The notes under the pieces are model-generated. The model was not told where the DNA came from. It was given only the letters and a program-made list of their open reading frames with translations, and ran no database searches. The translations under genes were made by a program, and so were the position numbers. Below are positions 16,598 through 25,835 of a stretch of 57,483 nt of DNA, in pieces. Origin of the DNA: JAXMHB01 sp046346965 (lineage in GTDB: Bacteria; Pseudomonadota; Gammaproteobacteria; Xanthomonadales; SZUA-5); contig JAXMHB010000022.1 in NCBI GenBank assembly GCA_046346965.1, positions 1 to 57,483 of the forward strand, written 5' to 3'. Positions within the stretch are counted from its first letter, which is position 1; the number at the start of each line of letters is the position of its first letter.

Positions 16598-16610
16598 TAT
16601 CTCCACCTTA

Positions 16611-17849
16611 CTAGACCTGCTCGGGCGCGCGTGACTGGGCGCTTTTTCCGACGCGCCGCACCGCCTGCGCCAATCCTTCTGCACACTGCGGGAATCCCCA
16701 AGCCGCCATTCGAACCCGACTCTCGGCCCTCATGTGATTGCGCTTGACAGCGTCTTGCGCCAACCCTGATATGGCGCGCGCTAATTCGTCAACATCCCCT
16801 GCGCTTACGAGACAACCATTTTTTCCTGGAACCACCAAATCGGCTGCACAGCCCACCTGCTCGCCGATTATGACGGGCAGGCCAGCACACATCACCTCGT
16901 TTACCACCAAGCCCCAGGGCTCAGACTCAGCGGCAAGCACGAAAATGTCGCAGGCCGCATAGACTGCTGGAAGTTCGCTCTGATTGACGAAGCCCGTGTA
17001 GACGCAATCGGTCAGTCCGAGCGTCGTCTCCAGCTGTCGCAGGGCCGGCTCCATGGGTCCAGATCCTACGTAGCATAGTCCCAGCCTGACCCCTTGCTGC
17101 TGCAATTGGCTCACCGCTTTCATCAGGGTGTGGGGATGCTTGCGCTCGACCAATTTGGATGCGTACAGCACGATCGGAATATCGGACGTGAATCCGAGTT
17201 TCTTGCGCATGCTGGTGCGCTGCAGGTCCGTCATCTGCGCTGCGGAAGTAAACCTTTGATTATCCACCGAGTAGGGAACCAGATGGATGCGCGAGTCCTC
17301 CACACCCAGTGAGCGATAATAGTCGCGATTCCTGCTGCCGATCGCCAGAAAGGCATCGATCCAGGCAGACGCTCGGCGCAACAGGCGATCGCGTAGCCAT
17401 CGACGCCATCCGCGTCGACTGAGGCTCAGATGCGTCTCGCCGCGTAGTAGTACCGGCATCCCCATGCTCTTTGCGGCGATGAAGCTGAGTACGCATGCAA
17501 AATAGCCGTAGCCGTGCAACCAAAGCACATCGTATTGGCCGCTTCGGAGTTCACTCCAGACTTCCGGCACCACCAGCGACCAAAAGCCGGCCGGGGTCCG
17601 CGTGCGCGCAGCGCTTCCCAGAAAGCGATACTCATATCCAGCAAGGAGATCGATATCCCACTGCACGCTTCGCTCAAAGCCAGCGTCCACTGCGCCGCGC
17701 AAACTGCTGTCGCTGCAATACAGTACGGTGAGGTGAATCTCTGGCACTCTGCGCGCGAGGTAGGCATAGAGAGGCGCGAAATACTGAATGGGGTGCGTAT
17801 TGAGCACCGCCACTCGTATCGGTCGGCGCAGCTCTGATTTCTCAGTCAC
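16611..17849 (-). CDS. glycosyltransferase family 4
   Basis: 412-aa GT-B enzyme. N-terminal VAVLNTHPIQYFAPLYAYL is a common opening of this subgroup, HGYGYF and LLRGETH follow; the C-terminal domain has IVLYASKLVERKHPHTL, LCYVGSGPME and ESEPWGLVVNEVMCAGLPVI, the E-x7-E donor-binding motif. The GTG at 17849 is preferred over an ATG five codons upstream because GGGAG sits 6 nt before it and its GTGACTGA overlap of 8 nt with the carbamoyltransferase stop matches other junctions in the locus. Acceptor and sugar unknown. Confidence 0.85.
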   Translation of the reverse strand: MTEKSELRRPIRVAVLNTHPIQYFAPLYAYLARRVPEIHLTVLYCSDSSLRGAVDAGFERSVQWDIDLLAGYEYRFLGSAARTRTPAGFWSLVVPEVWSELRSGQYDVLWLHGYGYFACVLSFIAAKSMGMPVLLRGETHLSLSRRGWRRWLRDRLLRRASAWIDAFLAIGSRNRDYYRSLGVEDSRIHLVPYSVDNQRFTSAAQMTDLQRTSMRKKLGFTSDIPIVLYASKLVERKHPHTLMKAVSQLQQQGVRLGLCYVGSGPMEPALRQLETTLGLTDCVYTGFVNQSELPAVYAACDIFVLAAESEPWGLVVNEVMCAGLPVIIGEQVGCAADLVVPGKNGCLVSAGDVDELARAISGLAQDAVKRNHMRAESRVRMAAWGFPQCAEGLAQAVRRVGKSAQSRAPEQV

Positions 17850-19602
17850 GCGATGCTCCCGCATGCCGGCTCACGCACCAGCGACCCAGATACACCGCGT
17901 CCATCTCGGTGCGCAGCATGCACTGCAGCGCCTCGATGGGGCGGCAGACCACGGGTTCGTTCTCGTTGAACGAGGTGTTGAGCACGATCGGCACGCCGGT
18001 CAGACGGTCGAGTTCCTCGATCAGGGCGGCGTACAGCGGGTTGTGGCTGGCGTCGACGGTTTGCAGCCGGCCGCTGCCGTCCACATGACAGACCGCGGGG
18101 ATGCGGGCTCGTTGCTCGGCACGGATGGGGAGCACCATCGACATATAAGGCACATCGGCCTCGCGCTCGAACCATTCGCCCACTTTCTCGCGCAGGATGG
18201 ACGGCGCAAACGGTCGGAAGGATTCTCGGCGTTTGATCTTCTGGTTGATGATGTCCTTCATGTCGCCGCGCCGCGGATCGGCCAGGATCGAGCGATTGCC
18301 GAGCGCACGCGGGCCCCACTCCAGGCGGCCCTGATACCAGCCAACGACCTCGCCGGCGCTGATGCGGGCCGCCGCCGCGCGCACCAGCGCGGCGTCATCC
18401 TCGAAATGGCTGACCGTACAGCCGGCGGCGGCGATCGCGCCCTGCTCCGCCTGCAGCACCGCCTGCACCTCGGCCTCGCTGTAGGCCGGGCCCAGAAAGG
18501 GTGTGCGTTCGGGCTGCGGCGCGTCACCTAGACGTGCGCTCGCCCACAGCGCGGCACCGACCGCACCACCAGCGTCATAGCCTGCGGCGGCCACGTAGAC
18601 GCGCTTGAACGGCGTCTGCGCGGCGACCAGACCGTTCGCCACCGAGTTCTGCGCGCAGCCGCCGGCCAGCACCAAGGCGTCGGTGTCGTAGTTCTTGGCC
18701 AGCGCGCGGATCAAGCCCAGATAGCACTCCTCGAACACCACCTGGATCGAGCGCGCCAGATCCTTGTGGCGCTGCTCGATGGGTGCCTTGGGCTCTCGCG
18801 CAGGGCCCAGCAGTTCGATCAGCTTGGGCGCGTACAGGTCAACGAAGGCGGGCACGCCGTCGTCCCAGTCGTAGGCAATGCGCTCGCGGTGATGACGGAA
18901 GTAGTCGACATCCAGCACGAAGCGACCGTCGCGCGGCTGCGAGTGCACCAGCTCGCGCAGGCGCTCGACGTAGCGCGGCTCACCGTAGGGCGCCAACCCC
19001 ATCACCTTGTACTCGTCGCCGTAGTGCGGGAAGCCCAGATACTGCGTCAGCGCCTGGTAGTAGATACCGAGGGAGTGCGGAAAGCCGACCTTGCCATCCA
19101 CCGCCAGGCGGCCGTTGATGCCGACGCCCCAGGCGGCACTGGCGAAATCGCCGAAGCCGTCGACCGAAAGCGCGACCGCATGGTCGAAGCCTGAGGGGTA
19201 ATAGGCACTGGCCAGATGCGCCAGATGATGCTCCACCGGCATCACGTTGGCCCGGATGCGCGCATCGGGGAACGCCCGCTGCAGATGCTCGGCCACCGAC
19301 AGGCGCTTGCGCCGCGCCCGCAGCCGGTCGATGACCGCCGCAGGCGAGGGCAGATGGCGAACGGCGTAGGCCGCGCGCGCAAGGCGGCCGGCCTTGGGAT
19401 CGGTATTGACTGCGACTACGTCTACCTGGTCGAGGTCGATGCCGGCGTGCTGCAAGCACCAGGCGATCGCCTCGCTCGGAAAACCAGCCCAGTGCTTGAT
19501 GCGGCGGAAGCGCTCCTCCTCCACCGCCGCCAGCAGGCGCCCATCGACAACCAGCGCCGCTGCCGAATCCGCGTGAAAGGCATTCAAGCCGAGCACGATC
19601 AT
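17842..19602 (-). CDS. NodU/TobZ-family carbamoyltransferase
   Basis: 586-aa enzyme that transfers a carbamoyl group from carbamoyl phosphate, through carbamoyl-AMP, to a hydroxyl. The N-terminal Kae1-like domain has VLGLNAFHADSAA and EHHLAHLASAYYPSGF with the metal-binding His cluster, then SVDGFGDFASA and GDEYKVMGLAPYGEP. The C-terminal domain has EWGPRALGNRSILADPR and VPIVLNTSFNENEPVVC. In NodU the target is a sugar of the Nod factor, so carbamoylation of a residue in this polysaccharide is likely. ATG at 19602 overlaps the next gene's stop (ATGA). Full family length with no missing motif. Confidence 0.93.
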   Translation of the reverse strand: MIVLGLNAFHADSAAALVVDGRLLAAVEEERFRRIKHWAGFPSEAIAWCLQHAGIDLDQVDVVAVNTDPKAGRLARAAYAVRHLPSPAAVIDRLRARRKRLSVAEHLQRAFPDARIRANVMPVEHHLAHLASAYYPSGFDHAVALSVDGFGDFASAAWGVGINGRLAVDGKVGFPHSLGIYYQALTQYLGFPHYGDEYKVMGLAPYGEPRYVERLRELVHSQPRDGRFVLDVDYFRHHRERIAYDWDDGVPAFVDLYAPKLIELLGPAREPKAPIEQRHKDLARSIQVVFEECYLGLIRALAKNYDTDALVLAGGCAQNSVANGLVAAQTPFKRVYVAAAGYDAGGAVGAALWASARLGDAPQPERTPFLGPAYSEAEVQAVLQAEQGAIAAAGCTVSHFEDDAALVRAAAARISAGEVVGWYQGRLEWGPRALGNRSILADPRRGDMKDIINQKIKRRESFRPFAPSILREKVGEWFEREADVPYMSMVLPIRAEQRARIPAVCHVDGSGRLQTVDASHNPLYAALIEELDRLTGVPIVLNTSFNENEPVVCRPIEALQCMLRTEMDAVYLGRWCVSRHAGASRD

Positions 19603-20378
19603 GCGTGGGCCCCCGTCCAGGTCTGGCGCGCCAACTCGTAGGCAATCAGACATTCCGCCAGCAGCCGCTCCCAGGCGTAGCGCAGACCCGGGCGGCCGTC
19701 GAGGATGACGCCCTGAGCAAACAGCACATAGGCCGGCACCAGCCAGGGCGCGATCACCAGCAGGCGGCGCACGCGCTTCTTCCAGTTCAGTTCACGCCAG
19801 GGGCGACTCAGCAGATAGCGCGCTTCCATCGCCGCATAGCGGTGTTGGCGCGCGACGAAATTGGGGTTGGGCTTGCGATCGTCGTGCAACATCGGTCCTT
19901 TCAGCGGCAGTACCGCGCCACTGACTTCCAGAAAATGGGCATGCCCCTGCTGGCGGTAACGCGCACGCTGGGGCCGATAGAGACATACGCGCGGCGGGTA
20001 CAGCGTGCCGCGCAGCGCAACGCCATCGATGCAATAGCGAAAAGGTATGCGATAGCCGCTGACGGCGTCGTCTGGCCGCAGCGCGGCCATTTCCTCGCGC
20101 AGCGCGGCTGTGACCACGTAGTCGGCATCCAGGCTGAGCACGAAGCTCGCATCGGTGAGCAGGCGGGTCAAGGCGTGATTGCACTGCCCCGCGTGGTGAT
20201 CGAAAGCGCGCTCGTGCCATTCGACATTGGCGTAGGTGCTGGCGATCTCGCGCGTGCGGTCCTGGCTGCCGCTGTCCAGCACCACCACCCGCTTCGCCCA
20301 GCGCAGCGCAGCCAGCGTACGCTCGAGGTTGGCTTCCTCGTTGTAGGTGATCACCAGCGGTGTGATCTCATCAAGCAC
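19599..20378 (-). CDS. glycosyltransferase family 2 (WaaE/KdtX-like)
   Basis: 259-aa GT2 with the features of the lipopolysaccharide core beta-glycosyltransferases KdtX/WaaE: PLVITYNEEANLERTL, RVVVLDSGSQDRT, HHAGQCNHAL, and FVLSLDADYVV with the DxD. The C-terminal half has HDDRKPNPNFVARQHRY and LNWKKRVRR. The start is taken as GTG at 20378, which gives an 8-nt overlap with the preceding gene's stop, a pattern repeated across this locus; no ATG is available nearby. Upstream in-frame sequence belongs to the preceding gene in another frame. Confidence 0.83.
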   Translation of the reverse strand: MLDEITPLVITYNEEANLERTLAALRWAKRVVVLDSGSQDRTREIASTYANVEWHERAFDHHAGQCNHALTRLLTDASFVLSLDADYVVTAALREEMAALRPDDAVSGYRIPFRYCIDGVALRGTLYPPRVCLYRPQRARYRQQGHAHFLEVSGAVLPLKGPMLHDDRKPNPNFVARQHRYAAMEARYLLSRPWRELNWKKRVRRLLVIAPWLVPAYVLFAQGVILDGRPGLRYAWERLLAECLIAYELARQTWTGAHA

Positions 20379-21492
20379 GGCGGTAGACCTCGACCATCTG
20401 CGCCGCGATCGTGTCCCAACCGAGGTGTGCCGCGACGTAAGCGGCACCGCGCTCGCCCATCTGCCGCGCGCGCTCGGGCGTCGCCAGCAGCGCCGCCAAC
20501 GCCGTCCTGAGTCCCTCGGCACTGGCAGTGTCCGCCACCAGACCGCCGCCGCTGGCCTCGATCACCGAGCGCGCGCCCACGCCCGGTGTCACCACCGCCG
20601 GACAGCCCTCGGCCAGCGCTTCGACCACGACGTTCCCGAAGTTCTCATTCAGGGACGGCAGCACCAGGGCTTGCGACTCCGCAAACAGCGCCGACCGCTG
20701 CGCGGCATCCACGGCCCCCTGGTAGCGCACGCGCCCGCCACAACCCAGCGCTTGCGCCTGCGCCAACAAGCTGGCGGCGATGCCCTCGTCATCGGGACCG
20801 GCAAGCGTCAGCGCAACCTGCGGCAGACGCGAAACCGCCTCGATCAGCGCCGGCAGATTCTTCTTCCAGGACAGGCGACCGAGGAAGGCCAGTCGCCCCG
20901 GCGATGGCGTTCGCGCGGCCTTTGCCACCGGATCGACGCCGTTGGCCAGTTCCACCACCGGCGCCAGATCCAGCCCGCAGCGCTTCAAGTCATCGGCCTC
21001 GGTGCGACTGGTCACATGGATGGCTCGCGCGCCGCGCAGCGTGCGGCGCTCGATCGCCGCGATCCAGGCACGCTTGGCCCAGGCACTGCGGCCCTGTATC
21101 AGCTCCGGCACCAGCATGCCGCGCGGCGACAGCACATAGGGCATGCGCCGGGAACGGGCAAAAGCGGCGGCCTTGGCCATCGGCCACAGATAGACCGAGT
21201 GCAGATGCAGCGCATCGAAACGCGGCCCCTGCCGGCGCAACACGGCACTCATGCCGGGCAACCAGCACAAGGGGACGAAACGGCAGCGGAAGTACCAGAC
21301 CTGCACTCCATCGAGCGGCACTGGCACGCCCTCGGGCACCTCCAGACGAGCATCGCCGTCCAGACTGCTGGTGTAGACATGCACTTCATGGCCCAGACGC
21401 GCTTGCGCCGCCGCCAACCCGTGCACCGAGCGGATCGGACCGCCATAGCGTGTCGCTGGCAGGTAGGTAGGAACCACATGCAGGATGCGCAC
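20371..21492 (-). CDS. glycosyltransferase family 4
   Basis: 373-aa GT-B enzyme that opens VRILHVVPTYLPATRYGGP. N-terminal acceptor domain with ALHLHSVYLWP and YVLSPRGML; C-terminal donor domain with LAFLGRLSWKKNLPALIEAV and PSLNENFGNVVVEALAEGCPAVV (the E-x7-E motif). The GTG at 21492 lies 4 nt after the upstream stop; the reading frame remains open to 22002, but that part is the membrane protein gene in another frame. Acceptor and sugar unknown. Confidence 0.87.
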   Translation of the reverse strand: MRILHVVPTYLPATRYGGPIRSVHGLAAAQARLGHEVHVYTSSLDGDARLEVPEGVPVPLDGVQVWYFRCRFVPLCWLPGMSAVLRRQGPRFDALHLHSVYLWPMAKAAAFARSRRMPYVLSPRGMLVPELIQGRSAWAKRAWIAAIERRTLRGARAIHVTSRTEADDLKRCGLDLAPVVELANGVDPVAKAARTPSPGRLAFLGRLSWKKNLPALIEAVSRLPQVALTLAGPDDEGIAASLLAQAQALGCGGRVRYQGAVDAAQRSALFAESQALVLPSLNENFGNVVVEALAEGCPAVVTPGVGARSVIEASGGGLVADTASAEGLRTALAALLATPERARQMGERGAAYVAAHLGWDTIAAQMVEVYRRA

Positions 21493-21496
21493 CGAA

Positions 21497-22960
21497 TCAG
21501 GACGCCTCGTCGCCCCAACTGGCCGGCTGCTGCGGGCGCACGGGCCTGTGGGCCTGGACGAGCGGCTGCTGCAACTCAACGATGGCGCGCCTCGCCTGCA
21601 CGAACAACGCCACCCGCGGCGCCGCCAGCACAAAGCCCAACAGCGAGCCCAGCACGACCAGCACGAAGGGATCGCCATACACCTGCGAGGCCCCGATAAA
21701 CACCGGCACATTGGCGGCGACGAAGGCCAGCAAGCCGAGGCAGATGCGCAGCAAGGTGCGATCGGTCCGTGCCGCGATCGAAATCGAATGACGCACCTGT
21801 CGCGCGACCATCCAGCAGGCGAGCACCACCAACAGCAAACCCGGCACGCCCAGTTCCGCCGCAATCTTGCCCAAGCCGCCTTCGGCGGCACCGCCGACCA
21901 AGACCGCGCTGGTATCGGAAAAGTGCTGAGTACCCTGCGCACCTGCACCCACACCCAAACCAAAGAATCCGCCCGCCTGAAGTCCCCAGCTGACCGAGGC
22001 AAAACCGAGGTTCGACAAGCGCTCCCAGGCGTCGCTCAGGACCGTTGAGCTCCGTGCCAGATGCGGCGACAGCGCCGAACTTTCCGGCGCCATGACCATG
22101 GCACCAATCAGCAGCAGCGTCACCAGCAGCGTCACGATCACCGCCCCGCCGCGTCCCGACCCACGTCCGAAGTAATAGAGTCCCAAACTGTAGATCCCGA
22201 CAAATAGCATAAAGACGGCCAATACCTTGCGCCGCCCCGTCAAGATCGCACCGGCGAGACCAATCAACATCAACAGCGGCACCGCAAAACGCCCTAGGTT
22301 TCCGCGAAACGCCACCGCATACACCAACGCCATGCATACTCCGGTAGCAGCATGCCAAGCGGCCACCTCAGGCGTACGCATCAAGCCACTATTCGACTGC
22401 ACGATACCGGCCACTCGGTCAAAGATGAGCTGATTGCCACCGATCTGCTGCAGCAGATCCGACTGCACGCCGATGCTGCTCAGGTAGATGGACATCGCCA
22501 CCACGGTGGATAGCGCAATGTAAACGAAGAGGAATTGGCGCACGTCGCCAGGATGCCGCACATAGTAGTAGGCGAGCCAGACCGCCGGAATGGGCGTCAA
22601 ATACGCCAGCACCCCAATGAGCGGCACCATGACAGAATCGAAACGAACCAGGCCAAACAGGGCGCCGATCAGCACATAGCCGATGAACAGCTTCAGCACC
22701 AGCGCTGCCCGTCGATTGTCCCCCGCCAACGGGCGCACCGAAATGGGGCCGATGCGCGCCATGGCCACCAGCAGCGCGATACCCATGGCCATCACCACCA
22801 ACATCACCAGCACCACCGGCTGCTCGGCAGCAATCTTGCGCAGCGGATCCTGCAGGAATCCCAAAACCACCGCGAGCAGGAAGGCACGGCGCCAATTACT
22901 CATTGCGACTAAGCCCGTCAGCATGGCCACCAGCAGAATCAGCATCGTGGCGCTAATCAC
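21497..22960 (-). CDS. O-antigen polymerase/ligase-like (Wzy/WaaL-type) membrane protein
   Basis: 487-aa protein with about 11-12 hydrophobic segments, a long loop between about residues 280 and 340 (ESSALSPHLARSSTVL ... GVGAGAQGTQHF) and a final LGVPGLLLVVLACWMVA helix. This arrangement, with the G-x-G-x-G rich loop before the last helices, is that of Wzy/Wzx-neighbour polymerases and O-antigen ligases. It may polymerise or ligate lipid-linked repeats in the periplasm. A Wzy-type protein beside an ABC exporter is unusual for a single glycan. It overlaps the upstream GT2 by 8 nt. Polymerase and ligase cannot be told apart here. Confidence 0.7.
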   Translation of the reverse strand: MISATMLILLVAMLTGLVAMSNWRRAFLLAVVLGFLQDPLRKIAAEQPVVLVMLVVMAMGIALLVAMARIGPISVRPLAGDNRRAALVLKLFIGYVLIGALFGLVRFDSVMVPLIGVLAYLTPIPAVWLAYYYVRHPGDVRQFLFVYIALSTVVAMSIYLSSIGVQSDLLQQIGGNQLIFDRVAGIVQSNSGLMRTPEVAAWHAATGVCMALVYAVAFRGNLGRFAVPLLMLIGLAGAILTGRRKVLAVFMLFVGIYSLGLYYFGRGSGRGGAVIVTLLVTLLLIGAMVMAPESSALSPHLARSSTVLSDAWERLSNLGFASVSWGLQAGGFFGLGVGAGAQGTQHFSDTSAVLVGGAAEGGLGKIAAELGVPGLLLVVLACWMVARQVRHSISIAARTDRTLLRICLGLLAFVAANVPVFIGASQVYGDPFVLVVLGSLLGFVLAAPRVALFVQARRAIVELQQPLVQAHRPVRPQQPASWGDEAS

Positions 22961-23819
22961 GCGAGAGCAACCTTCTTCCAGACAGCCACAGACCGATTGC
23001 CCACAACAATCCCCCGCTCTCGGAGACCACGGTGGGCAGTATCCACCAGGGACGGCGCAAGTGATGCCGGGTCATCGGCGCACGCATCCAGCGCCGCACC
23101 AGACGCCCCCACCAAAGGCGCGGACGATTGACCAACAAGAAATAATACTCGCCGACCGCATGCGCCGGCATAAAGGTGCGCAGGTGATCGCCATAACTGC
23201 GCGTCCCGCCCGCGCTGGCTCGCAAATGGCGCAACTCGGCCTGCGGCAGAAAATACACCTCGCCGCCGCTTCGGCGTGCGCGCTCGGCAAAATCTGCCTC
23301 AAAGCGATAGGCCACCTTCACGAAGTGCTCATCGAAGCCGCCCAATTCCAATGCAAACGCGCGCGCCACCGAGAAATTGCAGCCGATGAACTCCTCCACC
23401 ACGCCCGCCTGAGTGCCCGCCAATCCCACCAATGGCTGACTGCCGTCGCAATGCCAGGGCTGCAATACGCGCCCGGCATGAATACGCCGCGGGGCACTCA
23501 TACAGGCCTCGCAATGCGCCTCCAGCAAACCCGGCGCTGGAATCACGTCATCATCCACGAAGATCAACGTGTCGCCGCGGGCGGCACAGATGCCGGCATT
23601 CATCGCGCGCGGGATCGACTGAAACTCGGGACGCAACCACTGAATCGTGCCGGCCCCGGCCCACTGTTGCAGTTGGCGCTCGGTCTGCGGCAGATGCTCG
23701 CGCGTCTGGTCGATCACGACGATCTCACCATCCGTGGATATCTGCTCCAAAAGCGCCGTGATCGTATCGATCAGGACCTGCTCACGCCCCAGCGTGGGAA
23801 TAATGACACTAAACAGCAT
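22953..23819 (-). CDS. glycosyltransferase family 2
   Basis: 288-aa GT-A enzyme: FSVIIPTLGREQVL, EIVVIDQTRE, SIPRAMNAGICAARGDTLIFVDDDVIP (the DDD at about residue 90), IGCNFSVARAFALELGGFDE, and a C-terminal hydrophobic stretch (about 255-280) that may anchor it to the membrane. No Shine-Dalgarno is visible before the ATG at 23819, and a short unrelated reading frame crosses the start (see 23809-23889). Acceptor and sugar unknown. It overlaps the Wzy-like gene by 8 nt. Confidence 0.87.
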   Translation of the reverse strand: MLFSVIIPTLGREQVLIDTITALLEQISTDGEIVVIDQTREHLPQTERQLQQWAGAGTIQWLRPEFQSIPRAMNAGICAARGDTLIFVDDDVIPAPGLLEAHCEACMSAPRRIHAGRVLQPWHCDGSQPLVGLAGTQAGVVEEFIGCNFSVARAFALELGGFDEHFVKVAYRFEADFAERARRSGGEVYFLPQAELRHLRASAGGTRSYGDHLRTFMPAHAVGEYYFLLVNRPRLWWGRLVRRWMRAPMTRHHLRRPWWILPTVVSESGGLLWAIGLWLSGRRLLSRD

Positions 23820-23889
23820 GGTATCCAGATACTCGATCTTCGAAGCTGGCCACCATTCGATTACCTCGCTGCGTGTCTTTCACGGGCAT
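23809..23889 (-). other. short reading frame in a structured intergenic stretch, possible gene remnant
   Basis: The 173 bp between two GT2 genes (23820-23992) hold a 26-codon frame beginning MPVKDTQRGNRMVASFED. The FED segment and the bases after it look to me like the damaged start of an S23/IVP-type four-helix-bundle gene (family opening F-E-D-L-x-V-W), with a shift right after the Asp. The flank carries nested inverted repeats (CACGAGC near 23914 with GCTCGTG near 23968; GCGACC with GGTCGC inside). It could be a decayed insertion or simply a leader. Low certainty. Confidence 0.25.
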
Positions 23890-23992
23890 TGATATGCACG
23901 AACAGACACACTAAGCACGAGCGACCCTTGGTCTCTCTGGTCGCCGTTCGGCGGCAACGCACTGACGTGCTCGTGGCTTCTTCGGCATTCCA

Positions 23993-24898
23993 TCACCGAC
24001 GTCTCAACGGCGCACGCTTGACTGCCCGCTCCGCCAGCATGCGGAACACGCGCGTAGGCGCATAGCGTACTGATCTCGCAAGATTCCGCGCCGCGCCAGT
24101 ATAGTCCGCTTCCCGTAACGACTCCGCTGCCTGATAGACACTACACTCGGCACAATAGCGATCCATCGCTGCAGCCTCGTTCGCAACGTCCCATCCCGCC
24201 GGCCACAGGCTGCGCGACACTACGCGCAATTCTCGCAAAAAGCACGCCTTCGCCCGCGCAGTCTTTGCCGCCGCATGCAGGCGGAATGCGGATAAGGTAT
24301 GGGGAATATATTGCACCCGCACATCCGGAAGCATGAGCATCCGGCAGTACAGGTCATAATCCATCACATAATGCAGATCGGCGCGCAATCCACCGACCGC
24401 AAGATACGCCTCACGCGCAAAAAAGGTCGGCGGTTGATGATAGCGAAAATCACCTGTCCAGAACCTCAGACATCCGGGAGCCACGTATCCTGCGGGCACA
24501 AAGTGACGCGTGGGCTGACCGGGGTGGTCAGTGAAGTGATCGTCCTCGCCCACGATCATTGTGCATTTTTGCCGCATCCAGGCATCGGCTACGGCATGCA
24601 ATGCGTTCGGCCGGAGCAGGTCGTCGGCATTGAGCCAATTCATGACCTCCCCTGTGGCGTTGCAGAAACCCTTGATCAAGGCATCGGACTGGCCCGCATC
24701 TTTCTCGCTGACCCACAGATCGAGGTAACGGGCGTAACGCCTGATAACTGCGACCGACTGATCACGGCTGCCGCCATCGATGATTCGATATTCGAGATTC
24801 GGGTAGCCCTGCGAGAGAACTGAATCAATGGTGGCTTCCAGGAAATGTCCCTGCTGGTATGATGGCGTGACCAGCGTGATGCGGGGCAGATCAGACAT
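23993..24898 (-). CDS. glycosyltransferase family 2
   Basis: 301-aa GT-A enzyme: ITLVTPSYQQGHFLEATIDS, YRIIDGGSRDQS, WVSEKDAGQSDALIKGF, and WLNADDLLRPNAL with the acidic DxD-type motif near residue 95. It resembles the GT2 at 27338-28186 over the whole donor domain (SYQQG, GGSRD, VSEKD-GQSDA, WLN-DDLL), so the two are probably paralogues. The ATG at 24898 gives an 8-nt overlap with the next gene upstream. The C-terminal 100 residues are basic and helix-rich. Sugar unknown. Confidence 0.87.
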   Translation of the reverse strand: MSDLPRITLVTPSYQQGHFLEATIDSVLSQGYPNLEYRIIDGGSRDQSVAVIRRYARYLDLWVSEKDAGQSDALIKGFCNATGEVMNWLNADDLLRPNALHAVADAWMRQKCTMIVGEDDHFTDHPGQPTRHFVPAGYVAPGCLRFWTGDFRYHQPPTFFAREAYLAVGGLRADLHYVMDYDLYCRMLMLPDVRVQYIPHTLSAFRLHAAAKTARAKACFLRELRVVSRSLWPAGWDVANEAAAMDRYCAECSVYQAAESLREADYTGAARNLARSVRYAPTRVFRMLAERAVKRAPLRRR

Positions 24899-25835
24899 GT
24901 TTTGGATCAATGGGAATTGACCGGCCTTTTAGCTGTCCCAAGCGGGCGGCCAATCGCAGCAACCAACGCTGCGGTCGCATTGACGCACTCGCAAGGCACG
25001 CGTGGACTACGCGTATCCAATGTGCCGTCGGCCGCAGTGGAGAATCGCTCGGCTGCCGCAGTCGCAACAAAAGCCAGCCATCGCGCTGTATGGCGTACAC
25101 CAGCTTTATCAAATAGCTCAGGCGCAATCGACCGGCCGGAATCAAGTGCGTTAGCTTGAGTCGCGGCTCGTATCCCAGATAAAGGCCGATGTCCGCAGCG
25201 GTCCGCGCCAGGTCGGTATCTCCACAACTGGTCAGCGCAGCGCCGACGCGATCGAGTTGCCTGCGCTGGGGCGCCTGCGCAGCGTGTGTGTAGGCGCGCG
25301 CTACCGTGGCGCGCAAGGCCATCCCCGCCCCGCATGGCTCCCAAGGCCCCAAGGTGTTATGGATAAGTGCGCGGATCGGCTTCTCGCCGTAGTCGCGCAC
25401 AGCCAAACAGTCCAGGAATTCATGTGCCCAACGGGGTGGTGGTCGTTCAAACTCACCGTGGATTCGACCACCGATGGCACCGAGCGTCGGCTGATCGGCG
25501 AATGCTTGCTTGCACTGCTCCAGATAATCCCTGGCCGGCACGGTATCGTCGTCAATGAGCACGAGCACCGGCGCCTTCGCCTCCACAAATCCACGCAATC
25601 GTGCGGGCGTCAGGCCCAGCGTAGGCTCGTTGACGAATCGCGCCGGCAGCGTTGACCAAAGCGCCGAGAACTCCGATCGATCTCGGACGGGAGTCGCAGA
25701 GGCATTGTCGATCAGGAGCAACTCCCAATCCGATAACGGCAGCGATTGCTGCGACAGGGCTTGGAGTACGCGCACGAGTGAACTCGCACGCGGATTGTGC
25801 GTGCATAGAATCACGCTGATGCTCGGCTCGCTCAT
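24891..25835 (-). CDS. glycosyltransferase family 2
   Basis: 314-aa GT-A enzyme: SISVILCTHNPRASSL, WELLLIDNASATP, LTPARLRGFVEA, and VLVLIDDDTVPARDYL with the DDD near residue 95. IGGRIHGEFERP and EPCGAGMALRATVA mark the acceptor half. It resembles the family that includes SunS-like and HpnI-type GT2 proteins only in general fold, so no finer call is made. It overlaps the acetyltransferase by 4 nt and the next GT2 by 8 nt. Composition is somewhat AT-richer than the flanks. Confidence 0.86.
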   Translation of the reverse strand: MSEPSISVILCTHNPRASSLVRVLQALSQQSLPLSDWELLLIDNASATPVRDRSEFSALWSTLPARFVNEPTLGLTPARLRGFVEAKAPVLVLIDDDTVPARDYLEQCKQAFADQPTLGAIGGRIHGEFERPPPRWAHEFLDCLAVRDYGEKPIRALIHNTLGPWEPCGAGMALRATVARAYTHAAQAPQRRQLDRVGAALTSCGDTDLARTAADIGLYLGYEPRLKLTHLIPAGRLRLSYLIKLVYAIQRDGWLLLRLRQPSDSPLRPTAHWIRVVHACLASASMRPQRWLLRLAARLGQLKGRSIPIDPKHV

